26,527 nt of DNA from CAWHOW01 sp050013795 (GTDB lineage Bacteria; Bacteroidota; Bacteroidia; Bacteroidales; CG2-30-32-10), in contig JBEKEO010000022.1 in the NCBI GenBank assembly GCA_050013795.1, positions 1 to 26,527 on the forward strand. The letters are read 5' to 3'. The position numbers and the translations under genes were made by a program. Under the pieces are notes generated by a model, which searched no databases, was not told the origin of the DNA, and saw only the letters and a list, made by a program, of their open reading frames with translations. Each line of letters begins with the position of its first letter. The stretch's first letter is position 1. Shown here in pieces: positions 1 through 7,883 of the stretch.

Positions 1-1108
1 TATAATAATCGGGCAACAGATCGAAATAGACTGTAAGTTTTAAAGGTACAAGAATAAGCCAGAATGTAATACTGTCGCGTGCCAGCACATCATTTTTTTC
101 TTTGGTATAAGTGCAGATGTCATTCAGTTGTTTTTCGGAGAATTGAAGCGTCCCGGTAAAATCTTGAAGACAGGGTTCAAAGGCAGGGAACAGCATATTA
201 TTCTTTCCTAACTTCACTAATTCAGGCATAGGGGTTTCATTCAGGATTTTGAGATATGCCATTGAACGCGCTTCTATAAGCATATTGCGGAAATTGAAAT
301 AATCGGAACACCACTGCGTGCAGTCAATGAAAAAAGATTCTGTTTTGTTTATGAGTGTTTTCCATTTAGGAAATTTTACAAGCTTCCGGTTTTCAATATT
401 AGGCTGCTGTGGGTAAAAATCAAGCACCCTGTCAGTCCAGTACATAGAAATACATAGCAGAAACGCAAACACAAAAAATATTTTCGACATCTGCTGCTTT
501 TGAAAAAATGTCATCAAAAATCTGAAGCGAAATAAAAATATCAAAACTGAAATGTCGAAAAGCAATACAAGCACGATGAGAATTATCTCATATCCTTTCC
601 AATGATAAAGCACTGCTCCGTCATTGGCAGGAACAGGTACAATAACATAAGGATCGTCGCTGTCCCTGTCGCGATATATTTTCAAGCCATCCTTCTGCTG
701 GCTTACACTGGAGTTATAATGCTTGTTCTTTGAAAAATCACTGCATGAAAATGGATGTTGTATCCCTTCTACCGAAATACTGTGAAGTATGCAGGAATCA
801 CATGCTTCATCGGGATCTATGCTTATACAAGTGATAGTATCCGTGTGCCGTATATAAAAAGTATAACTGTATCTTCCAATCCCTGTTGTTTTAGTCAGAT
901 GGTTTTCCTCTGTCCAGTTTGAGCCGTTCGCCCAGCTTGTGTTAGTAGCCCAATAAATAGTGATGTCTTCTTTTTTATAATCCGTATAATCGACCACAAC
1001 TTTTACTTTTCCATAATCAAAAACAAATTGAAAAAGGCATAGCAGAGTCCCTGTGCTGAATAACAGCCATAAAAAAATCAAGCCGGTGATATGCTTCCAT
1101 TTGTTCAT
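1..1108 (-). CDS. AlgX/AlgJ-like polysaccharide O-acetylation protein (partial, 3' end beyond window)
   Basis: Reading the minus strand from ATG at 1108-1106 gives 369 open codons that run off the left edge. An N-terminal membrane segment (about residues 8-30) is followed by a soluble domain, a second and third hydrophobic segment near residues 170-225, and then a stretch with ENRKLVKFPKW, FFIDCTQW and DYFNFRN. That pattern is the usual entry to the SGNH-hydrolase-like AlgX/AlgJ/DHHW fold, whose members transfer acetyl groups to exopolysaccharides outside the inner membrane. The catalytic Asp-His and Ser motifs would lie beyond the edge, so they are unseen. Its ATG overlaps the stop codon of the upstream MBOAT gene in TGATG, so the two are probably translationally coupled and work as an AlgI-AlgJ/X pair. 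The extra N-terminal soluble domain between membrane segments is not one I can name. Confidence 0.72.
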   Translation of the reverse strand, partial: MNKWKHITGLIFLWLLFSTGTLLCLFQFVFDYGKVKVVVDYTDYKKEDITIYWATNTSWANGSNWTEENHLTKTTGIGRYSYTFYIRHTDTITCISIDPDEACDSCILHSISVEGIQHPFSCSDFSKNKHYNSSVSQQKDGLKIYRDRDSDDPYVIVPVPANDGAVLYHWKGYEIILIVLVLLFDISVLIFLFRFRFLMTFFQKQQMSKIFFVFAFLLCISMYWTDRVLDFYPQQPNIENRKLVKFPKWKTLINKTESFFIDCTQWCSDYFNFRNMLIEARSMAYLKILNETPMPELVKLGKNNMLFPAFEPCLQDFTGTLQFSEKQLNDICTYTKEKNDVLARDSITFWLILVPLKLTVYFDLLPDYY

Positions 1109-2502
1109 CAAAACCTGAAATAGATAAAGGGGTTATAGCTTTCGGTAACAACTGTCATCACTGAAAAGATAAATAATAAGATAAGCAGTACTGCAGCTGT
1201 CCATTGCTTTACATGTTCAACTCCTTTGGTATGCAATTTCTTTGGAAATTTTATGGGAATGCTGAATAGAACACCCAGTAAAATCAGTATCTTAAATTGG
1301 TTGGTAAGGAATGCATTTAATCCAATAGGGGTAATATCACCGGGTGTGAACATGGCTTTAAGATAATGATATGCCTGGCTTATATCCGTTGTTCTTACAA
1401 AAACAAAACCCGTCATCACTATCATCAATGTATATACTATAGAGCCGACTTTGAACCTGGAAAGATATTTTTCAAGAAAAAGCTGTTCAAGTACCATAAA
1501 TAAGCCTTGTATTGCTCCCCAGATAATAAAGTTCCATGTAGCGCCATGCCACATTCCGCAAATAGTGAAGGTAACCATCAGCGAAATAAAGACACCGCTC
1601 TTGCCCCATCTCCTCATGCTGAGCGACAGGGGCATAAAAATATAATCCCTCAGCCATGCTGACAACGTCATGTGCCAGCGGCGCCAGAACTCGGAAATAG
1701 AACGGCTGATGTATGGAAAGTTGAAATTCTCAGGCAGTTCGAAACCCAGCATTTTTCCCACGCCTATAGCCATATCAGTATATCCTGAAAAATCAAAGAA
1801 AATCTGCAGGGTGAAGGCAATGATGCCTGTCCATGCCACAGCCGGACCTACTAATTTTATATCAGTGTTCATTACCTGTGTTACAAGAACGTTGAGTTGA
1901 TCGGCAATTAATACCTTTTTGGCAAATCCTATGACGAACCTCCTTACGCCTTCGGCAAAAACTGCAAAATCAAACTTACGGCTTTTCAGTTGTTCCTGTA
2001 TCTGGTGATAACGCACAAGAGGACCTGATATCAGTTGCGGGAACATGCAGATAAACAATATAACATAAATAGGGTTTTTCTCATAACGACTGTTCTTGCG
2101 GTAAGCATCAATATTATAGGAGATAGCCTGGAAGATAAAGAATGAAAGCCCTGCAGGCATAACTATTTTCAGCATGGGCGTTACCCTGATGCCTGAATAA
2201 ATAAGGTTATCAATAATAAATCCGAGATATTTATAATATACCAGTATCCCTACATACACTATCACTGCAAGGGAAATAAACAGTCTTTTATATCCCGTCT
2301 TCACAATTAGATAGGAGAAAAGCCAGGCGCTGATGCCTACACCGAGCAATAGTATAAAAAGACTGCCTGCGCCGAATGCATAAAACGACAAACTGGCAAG
2401 GAACAATAAGGTATTTTTAGCCCACGTACGCGGCAGCAGGTAATAGCCTGCAAGCAGCAGAGGCAGGAAATAAAAAATAAAAATAACCGAACTGTAGACC
2501 AC
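1108..2502 (-). CDS. MBOAT-family O-acyltransferase (AlgI-like)
   Basis: A 464-residue polytopic membrane protein, about the usual length of AlgI/DltB-type MBOAT enzymes. The N-terminus MVYSSVIFIFYFLPLLL is typical of the family. Family motifs are clear: QLISGPLVRY near 156-165, FFDFSGYTDMAIGVGKMLGF near 235-254, EFWRRWHMTLSAWLRDYIF near 271-289, and GMWHGATWNFIIWG near 316-329 with the conserved His319; His277 is the second conserved histidine. By family knowledge it passes acyl groups from a cytoplasmic donor across the membrane to an extracytoplasmic acetyltransferase, here the AlgX-like product just downstream. The start is GTG, chosen because the family N-terminus begins there. A Bacteroidota promoter lies about 60 bp upstream. 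The acceptor polysaccharide cannot be told from sequence. Confidence 0.92.
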   Translation of the reverse strand: MVYSSVIFIFYFLPLLLAGYYLLPRTWAKNTLLFLASLSFYAFGAGSLFILLLGVGISAWLFSYLIVKTGYKRLFISLAVIVYVGILVYYKYLGFIIDNLIYSGIRVTPMLKIVMPAGLSFFIFQAISYNIDAYRKNSRYEKNPIYVILFICMFPQLISGPLVRYHQIQEQLKSRKFDFAVFAEGVRRFVIGFAKKVLIADQLNVLVTQVMNTDIKLVGPAVAWTGIIAFTLQIFFDFSGYTDMAIGVGKMLGFELPENFNFPYISRSISEFWRRWHMTLSAWLRDYIFMPLSLSMRRWGKSGVFISLMVTFTICGMWHGATWNFIIWGAIQGLFMVLEQLFLEKYLSRFKVGSIVYTLMIVMTGFVFVRTTDISQAYHYLKAMFTPGDITPIGLNAFLTNQFKILILLGVLFSIPIKFPKKLHTKGVEHVKQWTAAVLLILLFIFSVMTVVTESYNPFIYFRF

Positions 2503-2563
2503 CTTTATTTAATTGCTATACTGTTGAATTATCTGATTACTGAAAATTGACTAACAAGCAAAG

Positions 2564-2595
2564 CAAAAATAATTAAAAAAATCAGGAATACTCAA
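2564..2595 (-). promoter_or_regulatory. Bacteroidota-type promoter for the MBOAT operon
   Basis: On the minus strand TTG (2595-2593) is followed after 21 bases by TATTTTTG (2571-2564), matching TTG-N19-22-TAnnTTTG. Transcription would start near 2557, giving a leader of about 55 nt before the GTG start at 2502. Confidence 0.5.
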
Positions 2596-2741
2596 TCAGC
2601 TTTCGACTTAGGCTAAATAAACCTTGTTTAAGGTTTGATATTGGATACTGAATACTATCCTTTAATGAGAACGCTGATGACAGTAAAAATACTGATTTTC
2701 GCTGATTAAATTACTGCCTATTGTCGAAGAATAGAAAATAA

Positions 2742-2772
2742 AAAATCCCGCATAAATATTATGCGGGATTTT
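2742..2772 (-). terminator. Rho-independent terminator after the S74/T9SS protein gene
   Basis: A perfect 12-bp inverted repeat (AAAATCCCGCAT at 2742-2753 and ATGCGGGATTTT at 2761-2772) around a 7-nt loop, A/T-flanked on both sides so that either strand gives a GC stem followed by U's. It starts 17 bp past the stop codon of the minus-strand gene ending at 2789. No plus-strand gene needs it. Confidence 0.85.
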
Positions 2773-2788
2773 GAAATAAGATGGATCG

Positions 2789-4627
2789 TTATTCTTTCAC
2801 CATTTTCTTTGTATCTTTTATAACGCCATCAACAACTAAGCTATACGAATATATACCACTTGTAAGGTTTTGTGTATCCGTATTAATTTGTCCTTTACCT
2901 TTAGAGGTAATTTCTGTTTTCTTAATTTCTTTACCGTAAGTATCATAAAATACTATGAAAGCATTGCCGCTTAGATTATCCGGAACATAATATCTGATAA
3001 CAGTGCTTTCGCCAAATGGATTAGGTTCGTTCTGGTACAAAACTACATTATTTGCAAGTTGTAGCTGCATGGTAGTTCCGGTTTCACCTTGTACGCCACT
3101 TAATTTGCCTGTGGAAATGCTTTCATTAACAAGGGATTTAACTTGTTTTAATTGGCTTTCTAATGAATCTATTTTTGAATGTTGCTTTTGAAGTTCTGCT
3201 AATAAAAGTACAGGCAGACTTTCATAGTGTACTGCATCTGGAATCATTTCATCAGATTTACTATCAGGTATTACATCCTTAGCCTTTTTATATAAAACAA
3301 GTTCCGGCAACACCTTATCAACTTCTTCTGCTATTAAACCGAAAGATCTAGTGCCATCGCTTTTGTATGTAAATGAAACCGGCCTTAATTTATACAGAAG
3401 CGAAGTGTTGATTTCAAGTGAAACTATGTCCTTTTTATAACGTTTTGAAGAACTTGGAATTCCGATCTGTCCATTAGAATTTACACATAAAGCACCATAA
3501 CTAGTAACGGTAGTTTTTGCTCCAAAACAAGTCAAATTTGTTGTTGATCCATTGCCTAAGAGTACCTGGTTGCTTGTACTGGCCGCTATACTATATCCTA
3601 TAACAACATCATTACTGTAATTATTAGCGCTGGTAGTTGCGTCATAACCCACGTAAATATTATCAGCACCAGTGGTATTATCAAATCCTGCCATATATCC
3701 AAGACATGTATTATTACCTCCTGTGCTATTATATCCTGCAAACATGCCAAATGCTGAATTATTTCCATTTGATGTATTACTGTATCCGGCACCAACTCCG
3801 ACAAATGTATTATTAGCTGAAGTGTTGCTAAATCCAGCTTGACCACCCACCATAGTATTATCGTTGCTGATAGTATTGACATATCCTGCAAAATAACCTA
3901 AGTTAGTATTCTCATTTCCGGTTGTTAAATATGCTCCCGAAGCAGCTCCTACTTCAGTGTTATATTCTCCCGTTGTATTCGACACACCACTTTTCCATCC
4001 AAGTAAAGTATTATATGTTCCGGTGGTAATACCATAACCCGAATAATACCCCATAAAGGTATTATATGAATGAGAATCGCCCGTTACTCCATAACCTGCA
4101 TAACTTCCTATTGCACAATTTTGGCTACCGGTTGAATTGAAATAAAGAGCATCAAAACCTAAAGCTGAATTATCATTACTTGTAGTTGCACTAAAAAGTG
4201 ATGAACTACCTACCCCTGTGTTATCTGCACCGGAAGAAAGGTTATAAAGAGCACGCCAACCAACAGCAGTAGCTGGATTTTGTTTACCTGTAAAAGAGTA
4301 CAATGCCTGGCTTCCAATTGCCGTTGAATAATTATTGTCAGCATTTGTATACAATGATTGATACCCTAGGGCTGTATTATCTGTACCTGTAGTATTGCTA
4401 GTCCCTGCATGGTCGCCAAAAAACGAATTGTCCGTTCCGCTTACAGTGTTTGAACTTCCTGATGCACTACCGATAAAAGTATTAGTGCATCCGCCCGTAC
4501 TTCCTGATGGATTACACCCAGTACAAGTAATTGCCCCATTTCCGTGTGTTTGAGCTTGTATTTGAAAAATGTTAAATGTCACTACAACAATTAGCATAAC
4601 AATTTTATAAAGAAAATTTACTTTCAT
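2789..4627 (-). CDS. Secreted repeat protein with S74 self-cleaving chaperone domain and T9SS sorting tail
   Basis: 612 residues. A signal peptide (1-26, ending IQAQ) precedes roughly 300 residues of imperfect 20-25-residue repeats of the type NTTGTDNTALGYQSLYTN, resembling the left-handed roll or beta-helix stalk repeats of trimeric adhesins and phage fibres. Around residue 390 comes GIPSSSKRYKKDIV, the start of a peptidase S74 intramolecular chaperone domain. The proposed Ser-Lys dyad spacing S-x-x-R-x-K is intact (Ser393, Lys398), followed by FGLIAEEVDKVLPELV. A short coiled coil (about 470-500, LLAELQKQHSKIDSLESQLK) follows, then the C-terminal 80 residues with NEPNPFGESTVIRYYVP and SGIYSYSLVVDG, a type A T9SS sorting domain. 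Predicted to be exported, trimerised and attached or released at the surface; a role in adhesion is inference. It has its own terminator and no neighbour of related function. Confidence 0.88.
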   Translation of the reverse strand: MKVNFLYKIVMLIVVVTFNIFQIQAQTHGNGAITCTGCNPSGSTGGCTNTFIGSASGSSNTVSGTDNSFFGDHAGTSNTTGTDNTALGYQSLYTNADNNYSTAIGSQALYSFTGKQNPATAVGWRALYNLSSGADNTGVGSSSLFSATTSNDNSALGFDALYFNSTGSQNCAIGSYAGYGVTGDSHSYNTFMGYYSGYGITTGTYNTLLGWKSGVSNTTGEYNTEVGAASGAYLTTGNENTNLGYFAGYVNTISNDNTMVGGQAGFSNTSANNTFVGVGAGYSNTSNGNNSAFGMFAGYNSTGGNNTCLGYMAGFDNTTGADNIYVGYDATTSANNYSNDVVIGYSIAASTSNQVLLGNGSTTNLTCFGAKTTVTSYGALCVNSNGQIGIPSSSKRYKKDIVSLEINTSLLYKLRPVSFTYKSDGTRSFGLIAEEVDKVLPELVLYKKAKDVIPDSKSDEMIPDAVHYESLPVLLLAELQKQHSKIDSLESQLKQVKSLVNESISTGKLSGVQGETGTTMQLQLANNVVLYQNEPNPFGESTVIRYYVPDNLSGNAFIVFYDTYGKEIKKTEITSKGKGQINTDTQNLTSGIYSYSLVVDGVIKDTKKMVKE

Positions 4628-4734
4628 CTTTTTAATGTTTTAGTGGTAAATAAATTAATAGAATTAACTCACTTTCGCAGTATTTCCGCTCTTGGCGGAT
4701 GCCATGCGCTTTAATGCTTGTTTTATAAAAAAAC

Positions 4735-4765
4735 TTGCTTAAAGGGTTCAGATTTAGTATATTTG
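4735..4765 (+). promoter_or_regulatory. Candidate plus-strand Bacteroidota promoter
   Basis: TTG (4735-4737), 20 bases, then TATATTTG (4758-4765) fits the Bacteroidota consensus exactly. There is no plus-strand gene within 1.5 kb downstream, but a hairpin followed by five T's lies 45-78 bp further on, so it may drive a short RNA or may be a chance match in AT-rich DNA. Confidence 0.4.
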
Positions 4766-4771
4766 CAGAAC

Positions 4772-4843
4772 GTTTGCTTTAATTAGTAAATGTGTTACTT
4801 AGCAAAATGCCGGAAACGGGTGTGCAAGCCCGTTCCGGTTTTT
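4772..4843 (+). ncRNA. Candidate short RNA of about 70 nt
   Basis: Defined only by the promoter match just upstream and the plus-strand hairpin with trailing T's at 4810-4843. The intervening 38 nt show no clear structure. The hairpin could equally serve only the minus-strand gene that ends at 4867. Confidence 0.22.
4810..4843. terminator. Hairpin terminator, usable on both strands
   Basis: CCGGAAACGGG (4810-4820) pairs with CCCGTTCCGG (4829-4838) with one bulged A and an 8-nt loop. On the plus strand five T's follow directly (4839-4843). On the minus strand it stands 29 bp after the stop of the gene at 4867-5583, with a weaker T stretch after CA. Confidence 0.65.
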
Positions 4844-4866
4844 CCCCATAATTCCATACTTTTACC

Positions 4867-5583
4867 TTAATTAACAATACCGCTTTCAACTGGGCTTTGT
4901 TCAAGGGGCAGCAGTGTTTTTTTATCAATATACACAGCAATATAATAAATCACTTTGCCCAGTTCGGTTGTATCAAAATGATTAATAAATTTTCCGCGTT
5001 TGGCTATGCCAACATGCGTCATGGTTTTTATGCTTGTAGGCACGGTGCCGCCAACCTGTTCGTAAATATCAATTTGTTTGGCATCGGCGGGCAGTTTGTT
5101 TTTGCCGCTGTTGCTGTTTACAAAATGCAGTGTTTGCTGCAAATGAATGTTCAAATCTATCCTCTTAAGTAAAGGATGCGAGTCAACAGCCAGTGTAATC
5201 ACTTTAGCGGTATGCCCGTCGTCAACGCCTTTAACGCCATAATTCAGCAATTTAGCCTTGCTCACATCGCCGCCTATCTGTATCTGCACATAAGGGGCCC
5301 ATTGCCTGTTGATAATATCTTTAAGCTCGTCTTCGGCTTTTATTATCAGTTCGGTGTTTTGTTTCTGCTGTGCGCGCAGGGTATCGCGTGTTATAAGCAG
5401 GGTATTCAAATTTGTTGCTTTGGTTTGCACAGTGGCTGACGTTGGGTTTAGCGCAGGCACCAGCGTAGGATTATTCAGCGCTGCCTGCACTATATCTTCA
5501 ACAGCTTTCACAAAATCAGTTTCCGTCTTCCCTTCAAGGTTCGACGCTACGACTGCCTTTTTTACTAATTTTTTCTTTGTCAT
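4867..5583 (-). CDS. Conserved-looking hypothetical protein, 238 residues
   Basis: I do not recognise the family with confidence. No signal peptide or membrane segment. The first 20 residues are Lys/Ala-rich (MTKKKLVKKAVVAS). Residues 20-95 look helical and may be coiled coil (LITRDTLRAQQKQNTELIIKAEDELKDII). The rest looks beta-rich, including HVGIAKRGKFINHF and LGKVIYYIAVYIDKK, which resembles small fibronectin-III-like modules found in Bacteroidota hypothetical proteins; this is a weak impression. It is monocistronic: a terminator follows, and a 21-bp repeat array occupies 62-356 bp upstream of its ATG. I found no clear -7 box upstream. Coding is supported by length, composition and the clean start and stop context. 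Confidence 0.7.
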   Translation of the reverse strand: MTKKKLVKKAVVASNLEGKTETDFVKAVEDIVQAALNNPTLVPALNPTSATVQTKATNLNTLLITRDTLRAQQKQNTELIIKAEDELKDIINRQWAPYVQIQIGGDVSKAKLLNYGVKGVDDGHTAKVITLAVDSHPLLKRIDLNIHLQQTLHFVNSNSGKNKLPADAKQIDIYEQVGGTVPTSIKTMTHVGIAKRGKFINHFDTTELGKVIYYIAVYIDKKTLLPLEQSPVESGIVN

Positions 5584-5644
5584 AATGAATTTTTTAAATG
5601 AATATTAAGGTTGGTTATATAATGTAGTGTTACATTCTTATTAT

Positions 5645-5939
5645 AAGGTATTGCGCTGTAATTCCCGCCATAAGTAGCACTGCTCCCCCAAAAGGCGGAG
5701 TTACTCCTTTTAAACGTGGAGTTGCTCCCGGTAGACATGGAGCCGTTCCTGCTAAGGCGGGAGTCGTTCCTGCTAAGGCGGGAATCATTTTCGGCGAAGC
5801 GGGGCGCCATTCCTGTTAAAGCAGGAGCTATTCCTGTTAAAGCCGGAGTTGTTCCCGGCTGACATGGAGCTGTTCCTGTTAAAGCGGGAGCTATTCCCGT
5901 TAAGGCAGGAATCATTTTCGTTGAAGCGGGACAGCCTCC
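5645..5939. repeat. Tandem array of fourteen 21-bp repeats with six-unit higher-order structure
   Basis: Read on the minus strand the unit is about GGAAYNRCTCCNGCYTTARCA, tiled from 5939 down to 5645. All units are 21 bp except the seventh (5792-5813), which is 22 bp. The outer two units at the low end (5645-5686) are strongly decayed. Each good unit is itself a small imperfect inverted repeat (for example TCCTG-TTAAAG-CAGGA on the plus strand). Units 1-6 resemble units 7-12 in order: units 2 and 8 begin AAAATGATTCC, and units 4 and 10 contain GGCTCCATGTC or AGCTCCATGTC. This shows duplication of a six-unit block. The 22-bp unit shifts the reading frame, so a minus-strand open frame across the array (6119-5580) encodes unrelated heptads on the two sides. 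I therefore read the array as noncoding. Confidence 0.85.
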
Positions 5940-6306
5940 GTTAAGTGGGGTTATGTCACCCACCTTGCTAATTATCAGCATATTGCGACAATTATTCGTT
6001 CTAATACAGAATAATTCAGACTTTACGGCAGGAAATAATCTTGAGAAATAATTCATAATTATTATAATAATAGATACCCCTTTACTATATAATTGCAGAA
6101 AAGGCAAAAAGGTTATCACTGTGTTAATAATTCTTTTTAATTTTTAACATTTTTGCCGCAAACAGGCAGTTACAAACCATAAGCCGAAATTATTTATCAC
6201 CAGTCATATAAAGAGTTTTGCGGAATTTTATCTTTGTCGGAAATAATTAACAAATAGAAGTGATAACATTTTGATAAAACCGTCAATATATAGTAGAGGG
6301 GCTTTC
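5940..6306. other. Intergenic stretch before the sigma-factor gene
   Basis: No convincing gene. On the plus strand TATCTTTG (6229-6236) matches the Bacteroidota -7 box and would start transcription near 6243, about 64 nt before the chosen ATG at 6307. No TTG stands at the expected -33 position, so the promoter may depend on another factor, possibly the sigma itself. The rest is AT-rich with short runs of ATT/TAA and no repeat array. Confidence 0.4.
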
Positions 6307-6912
6307 ATGTATTCCGATAAAGAAATCATGGAAGGCATTTTGAAAAAGAATAATGCCATTATTCAATATGTATATACGGAATATTTTCCAAAAATATCGC
6401 AGCACCTGCTTAAAAATCAAATATTAAACAAAGACGATGCTTATGAATTATTTCAGGAAAGCATGATAGTGTGTTGGGAAAATATTAGAGACGGGAAAGT
6501 GGATTTTCAAAAGAAATTCTTTCCTTATTTGTTTGGCATTTGTCGCAACCTGCTCCTTATGCGGCTCAGGCAGAAGGATAATAAAGCTATAGTAACAGAA
6601 ATTGATCCCGATCTTTTGCCAATCGAAACTGACGGTGATATGTTAGACCTTTACCCGATTAATGATAAGGTTTTTATCAGCGATGAAGAAATTCAATCTG
6701 AAATTTTCAGCAGGTGTTTTAACAAACTCAAGGACGATTGCCGTGAAGTGCTGAAACTGGCTTTTTCCGGTGTTGCCATTAGTGAGATTGCAAAAAGAAT
6801 GAGGTATGATGCTTCATTTGTAAAACTTAAAAAGCACAGGTGCAAAGAATATTTACGCGAAAGCATCAAGCAGGATAAATGGTATAGCCTTCTAAAAAAA
6901 CATTTAAAATGA
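6307..6912 (+). CDS. ECF-type (sigma-70 family) RNA polymerase sigma factor
   Basis: 201 residues from ATG 6307. A TTG 36 bp upstream would extend it, but the ATG has a purine-rich AGAGGGG a few bases before it and begins where the family alignment would start. Sigma region 2 spans about residues 15-80 (IIQYVYTEYFPKISQHLL, DDAYELFQESMIVCWENI). A linker follows, then region 4 spans about 140-195 (DDCREVLKLAFSGVAISEIA, an HTH, and a Lys/Arg-rich recognition part). It overlaps the next gene by 4 bp (ATGA), which is the usual arrangement of an ECF sigma with its membrane-bound partner. Target genes are not evident; the neighbouring secreted-protein genes are possible but unsupported. Confidence 0.87.
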   Translation: MYSDKEIMEGILKKNNAIIQYVYTEYFPKISQHLLKNQILNKDDAYELFQESMIVCWENIRDGKVDFQKKFFPYLFGICRNLLLMRLRQKDNKAIVTEIDPDLLPIETDGDMLDLYPINDKVFISDEEIQSEIFSRCFNKLKDDCREVLKLAFSGVAISEIAKRMRYDASFVKLKKHRCKEYLRESIKQDKWYSLLKKHLK

Positions 6913-7696
6913 AATTAAGGAATATACAGGAACTAATAGACAGGTTTAATGCAGGCGAAATGGTAGGCCCGGAAAGGGATGAATTTATCCGTTTGATAGA
7001 AAGCGATCCCACCATTGCAGAAGATGTAAAGCTTTCGAAGAAAATAGACGACTTTTTCTCCAATAACATGGAAAGAGTTGAATTGAGGGAGCAACTTGAT
7101 TCAATTTACAACAAACTTAATAAAGAAGGAAAACTTTCAACGGAGGGTGATGCACAAAATACGAATCCGAGCATTTCCCACGTCAAATGGTATCATGTTG
7201 CTGCAAGCATTATTATTCTTTTAGGAATATCATTAGTATTATGCTTGATGCTGAGACCACCTAAAAACGAAAGACTATATGCGCAATACTTTATACCTTA
7301 TGATGGTGATTATGCCACCCGTTCGGTAGAGGAACACCCTAAGCCCAAAGATAAATATCATCTGGCACTTGATCAATATAATGATGGACATTATGAGCAA
7401 TCATGGAAAATGTTTAAAGAACTCAGCGGTGTTGATTCCATAAAAATAGAGGTCCTGTTCTACAGAGGTAATTCGGCTATGGAAATAAATAAATACGATG
7501 ATGCCATTAATTCTTTTAAATATATTTAAATGACAACAAATCTCTTTATCTTGATGTTGCAGAATGGTATCTTGCATTGTGCTATCTTAAAATAGCAGAT
7601 ATAAAGGAGGCAAAAGAATTACTTACTAAAATGGCTTCTGATAACTCATTTCATCATGAAGATGCGGCTGAGATTTTAAAAGGGCTTAACAAATAA
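6909..7696 (+). pseudogene. Membrane TPR / anti-sigma-like protein interrupted by a -1 frameshift
   Basis: The first frame gives 206 residues and stops at 7527-7529 (…DDAINSFKYI). Shifting back by one base at 7526 reopens the frame for 56 more residues (LNDNKSLYLDVAEWYLALCY, then KEAKELLTKM, ending ILKGLNK) to TAA at 7694-7696, completing the TPR helices. Residues 1-95 are a soluble N-terminal part (FNAGEMVGPERDEFIRLI) like the cytoplasmic anti-sigma part of Bacteroidota sigma partners. A transmembrane helix spans about 96-116, and TPR-like repeats begin about residue 148 (YHLALDQYNDGHYEQSWKMF). Overlap with the sigma gene suggests coupled expression and a role in holding the sigma factor at the membrane. 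The junction (TTTTAAATATATTTAAAT) is homopolymer-rich, so a sequencing error, a true mutation or slippage are all possible; it is not a standard slippery heptamer in frame. Confidence 0.75.
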
Positions 7697-7883
7697 AAAA
7701 TTATTAGATTTCGTCGGAAAAAATAGAATTATGAACTGTTTACGATGAGCATTTGGTCCGGCGCTTATTTCACCAGAACGACTTTTTTGTCGGACTAGCT
7801 TTGACCATAAACTTCAAACTAATTGAATAATGGATATCGAATAAAGAAAAACGAACTGAATACTGCTACTGTCTACTTCTTCC

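Noticed and set aside
2672..2706. Two CGCTGAT words (2672-2678, 2700-2706) like the CGCTGAT-type intergenic repeats of many Bacteroidota.
   Set aside because: Only two short copies, with no palindrome or array; too weak to annotate as a repeat element.
3598..3891. 97-codon open frame within the S74/T9SS protein gene on the same strand.
   Set aside because: A shadow of the repeat-coding frame; the main frame has a signal peptide, known domains and a terminator.
5645..5939. CRISPR array.
   Set aside because: Units are contiguous 21-mers with no unique spacers, and no cas gene is present.
5580..6119. 179-codon minus-strand open frame over the 21-bp repeat array, overlapping the next start codon (ATGA).
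   Set aside because: The heptad peptide changes completely after the 22-bp unit while the nucleotide unit is kept, so selection on a peptide is not seen. The overlap is probably chance.
7521..7531. Programmed -1 ribosomal slippage at the TPR frameshift.
   Set aside because: No in-frame X-XXY-YYZ heptamer of the usual kind and no clear stimulatory stem follows; mutation or sequencing error is simpler.
7697..7883. Inverted repeats around CGACAAAAAAGTCG (minus strand) between convergent genes as a terminator.
   Set aside because: The inner stem is only 4 bp and there is no T tail in the right place; I cannot support it as a terminator.
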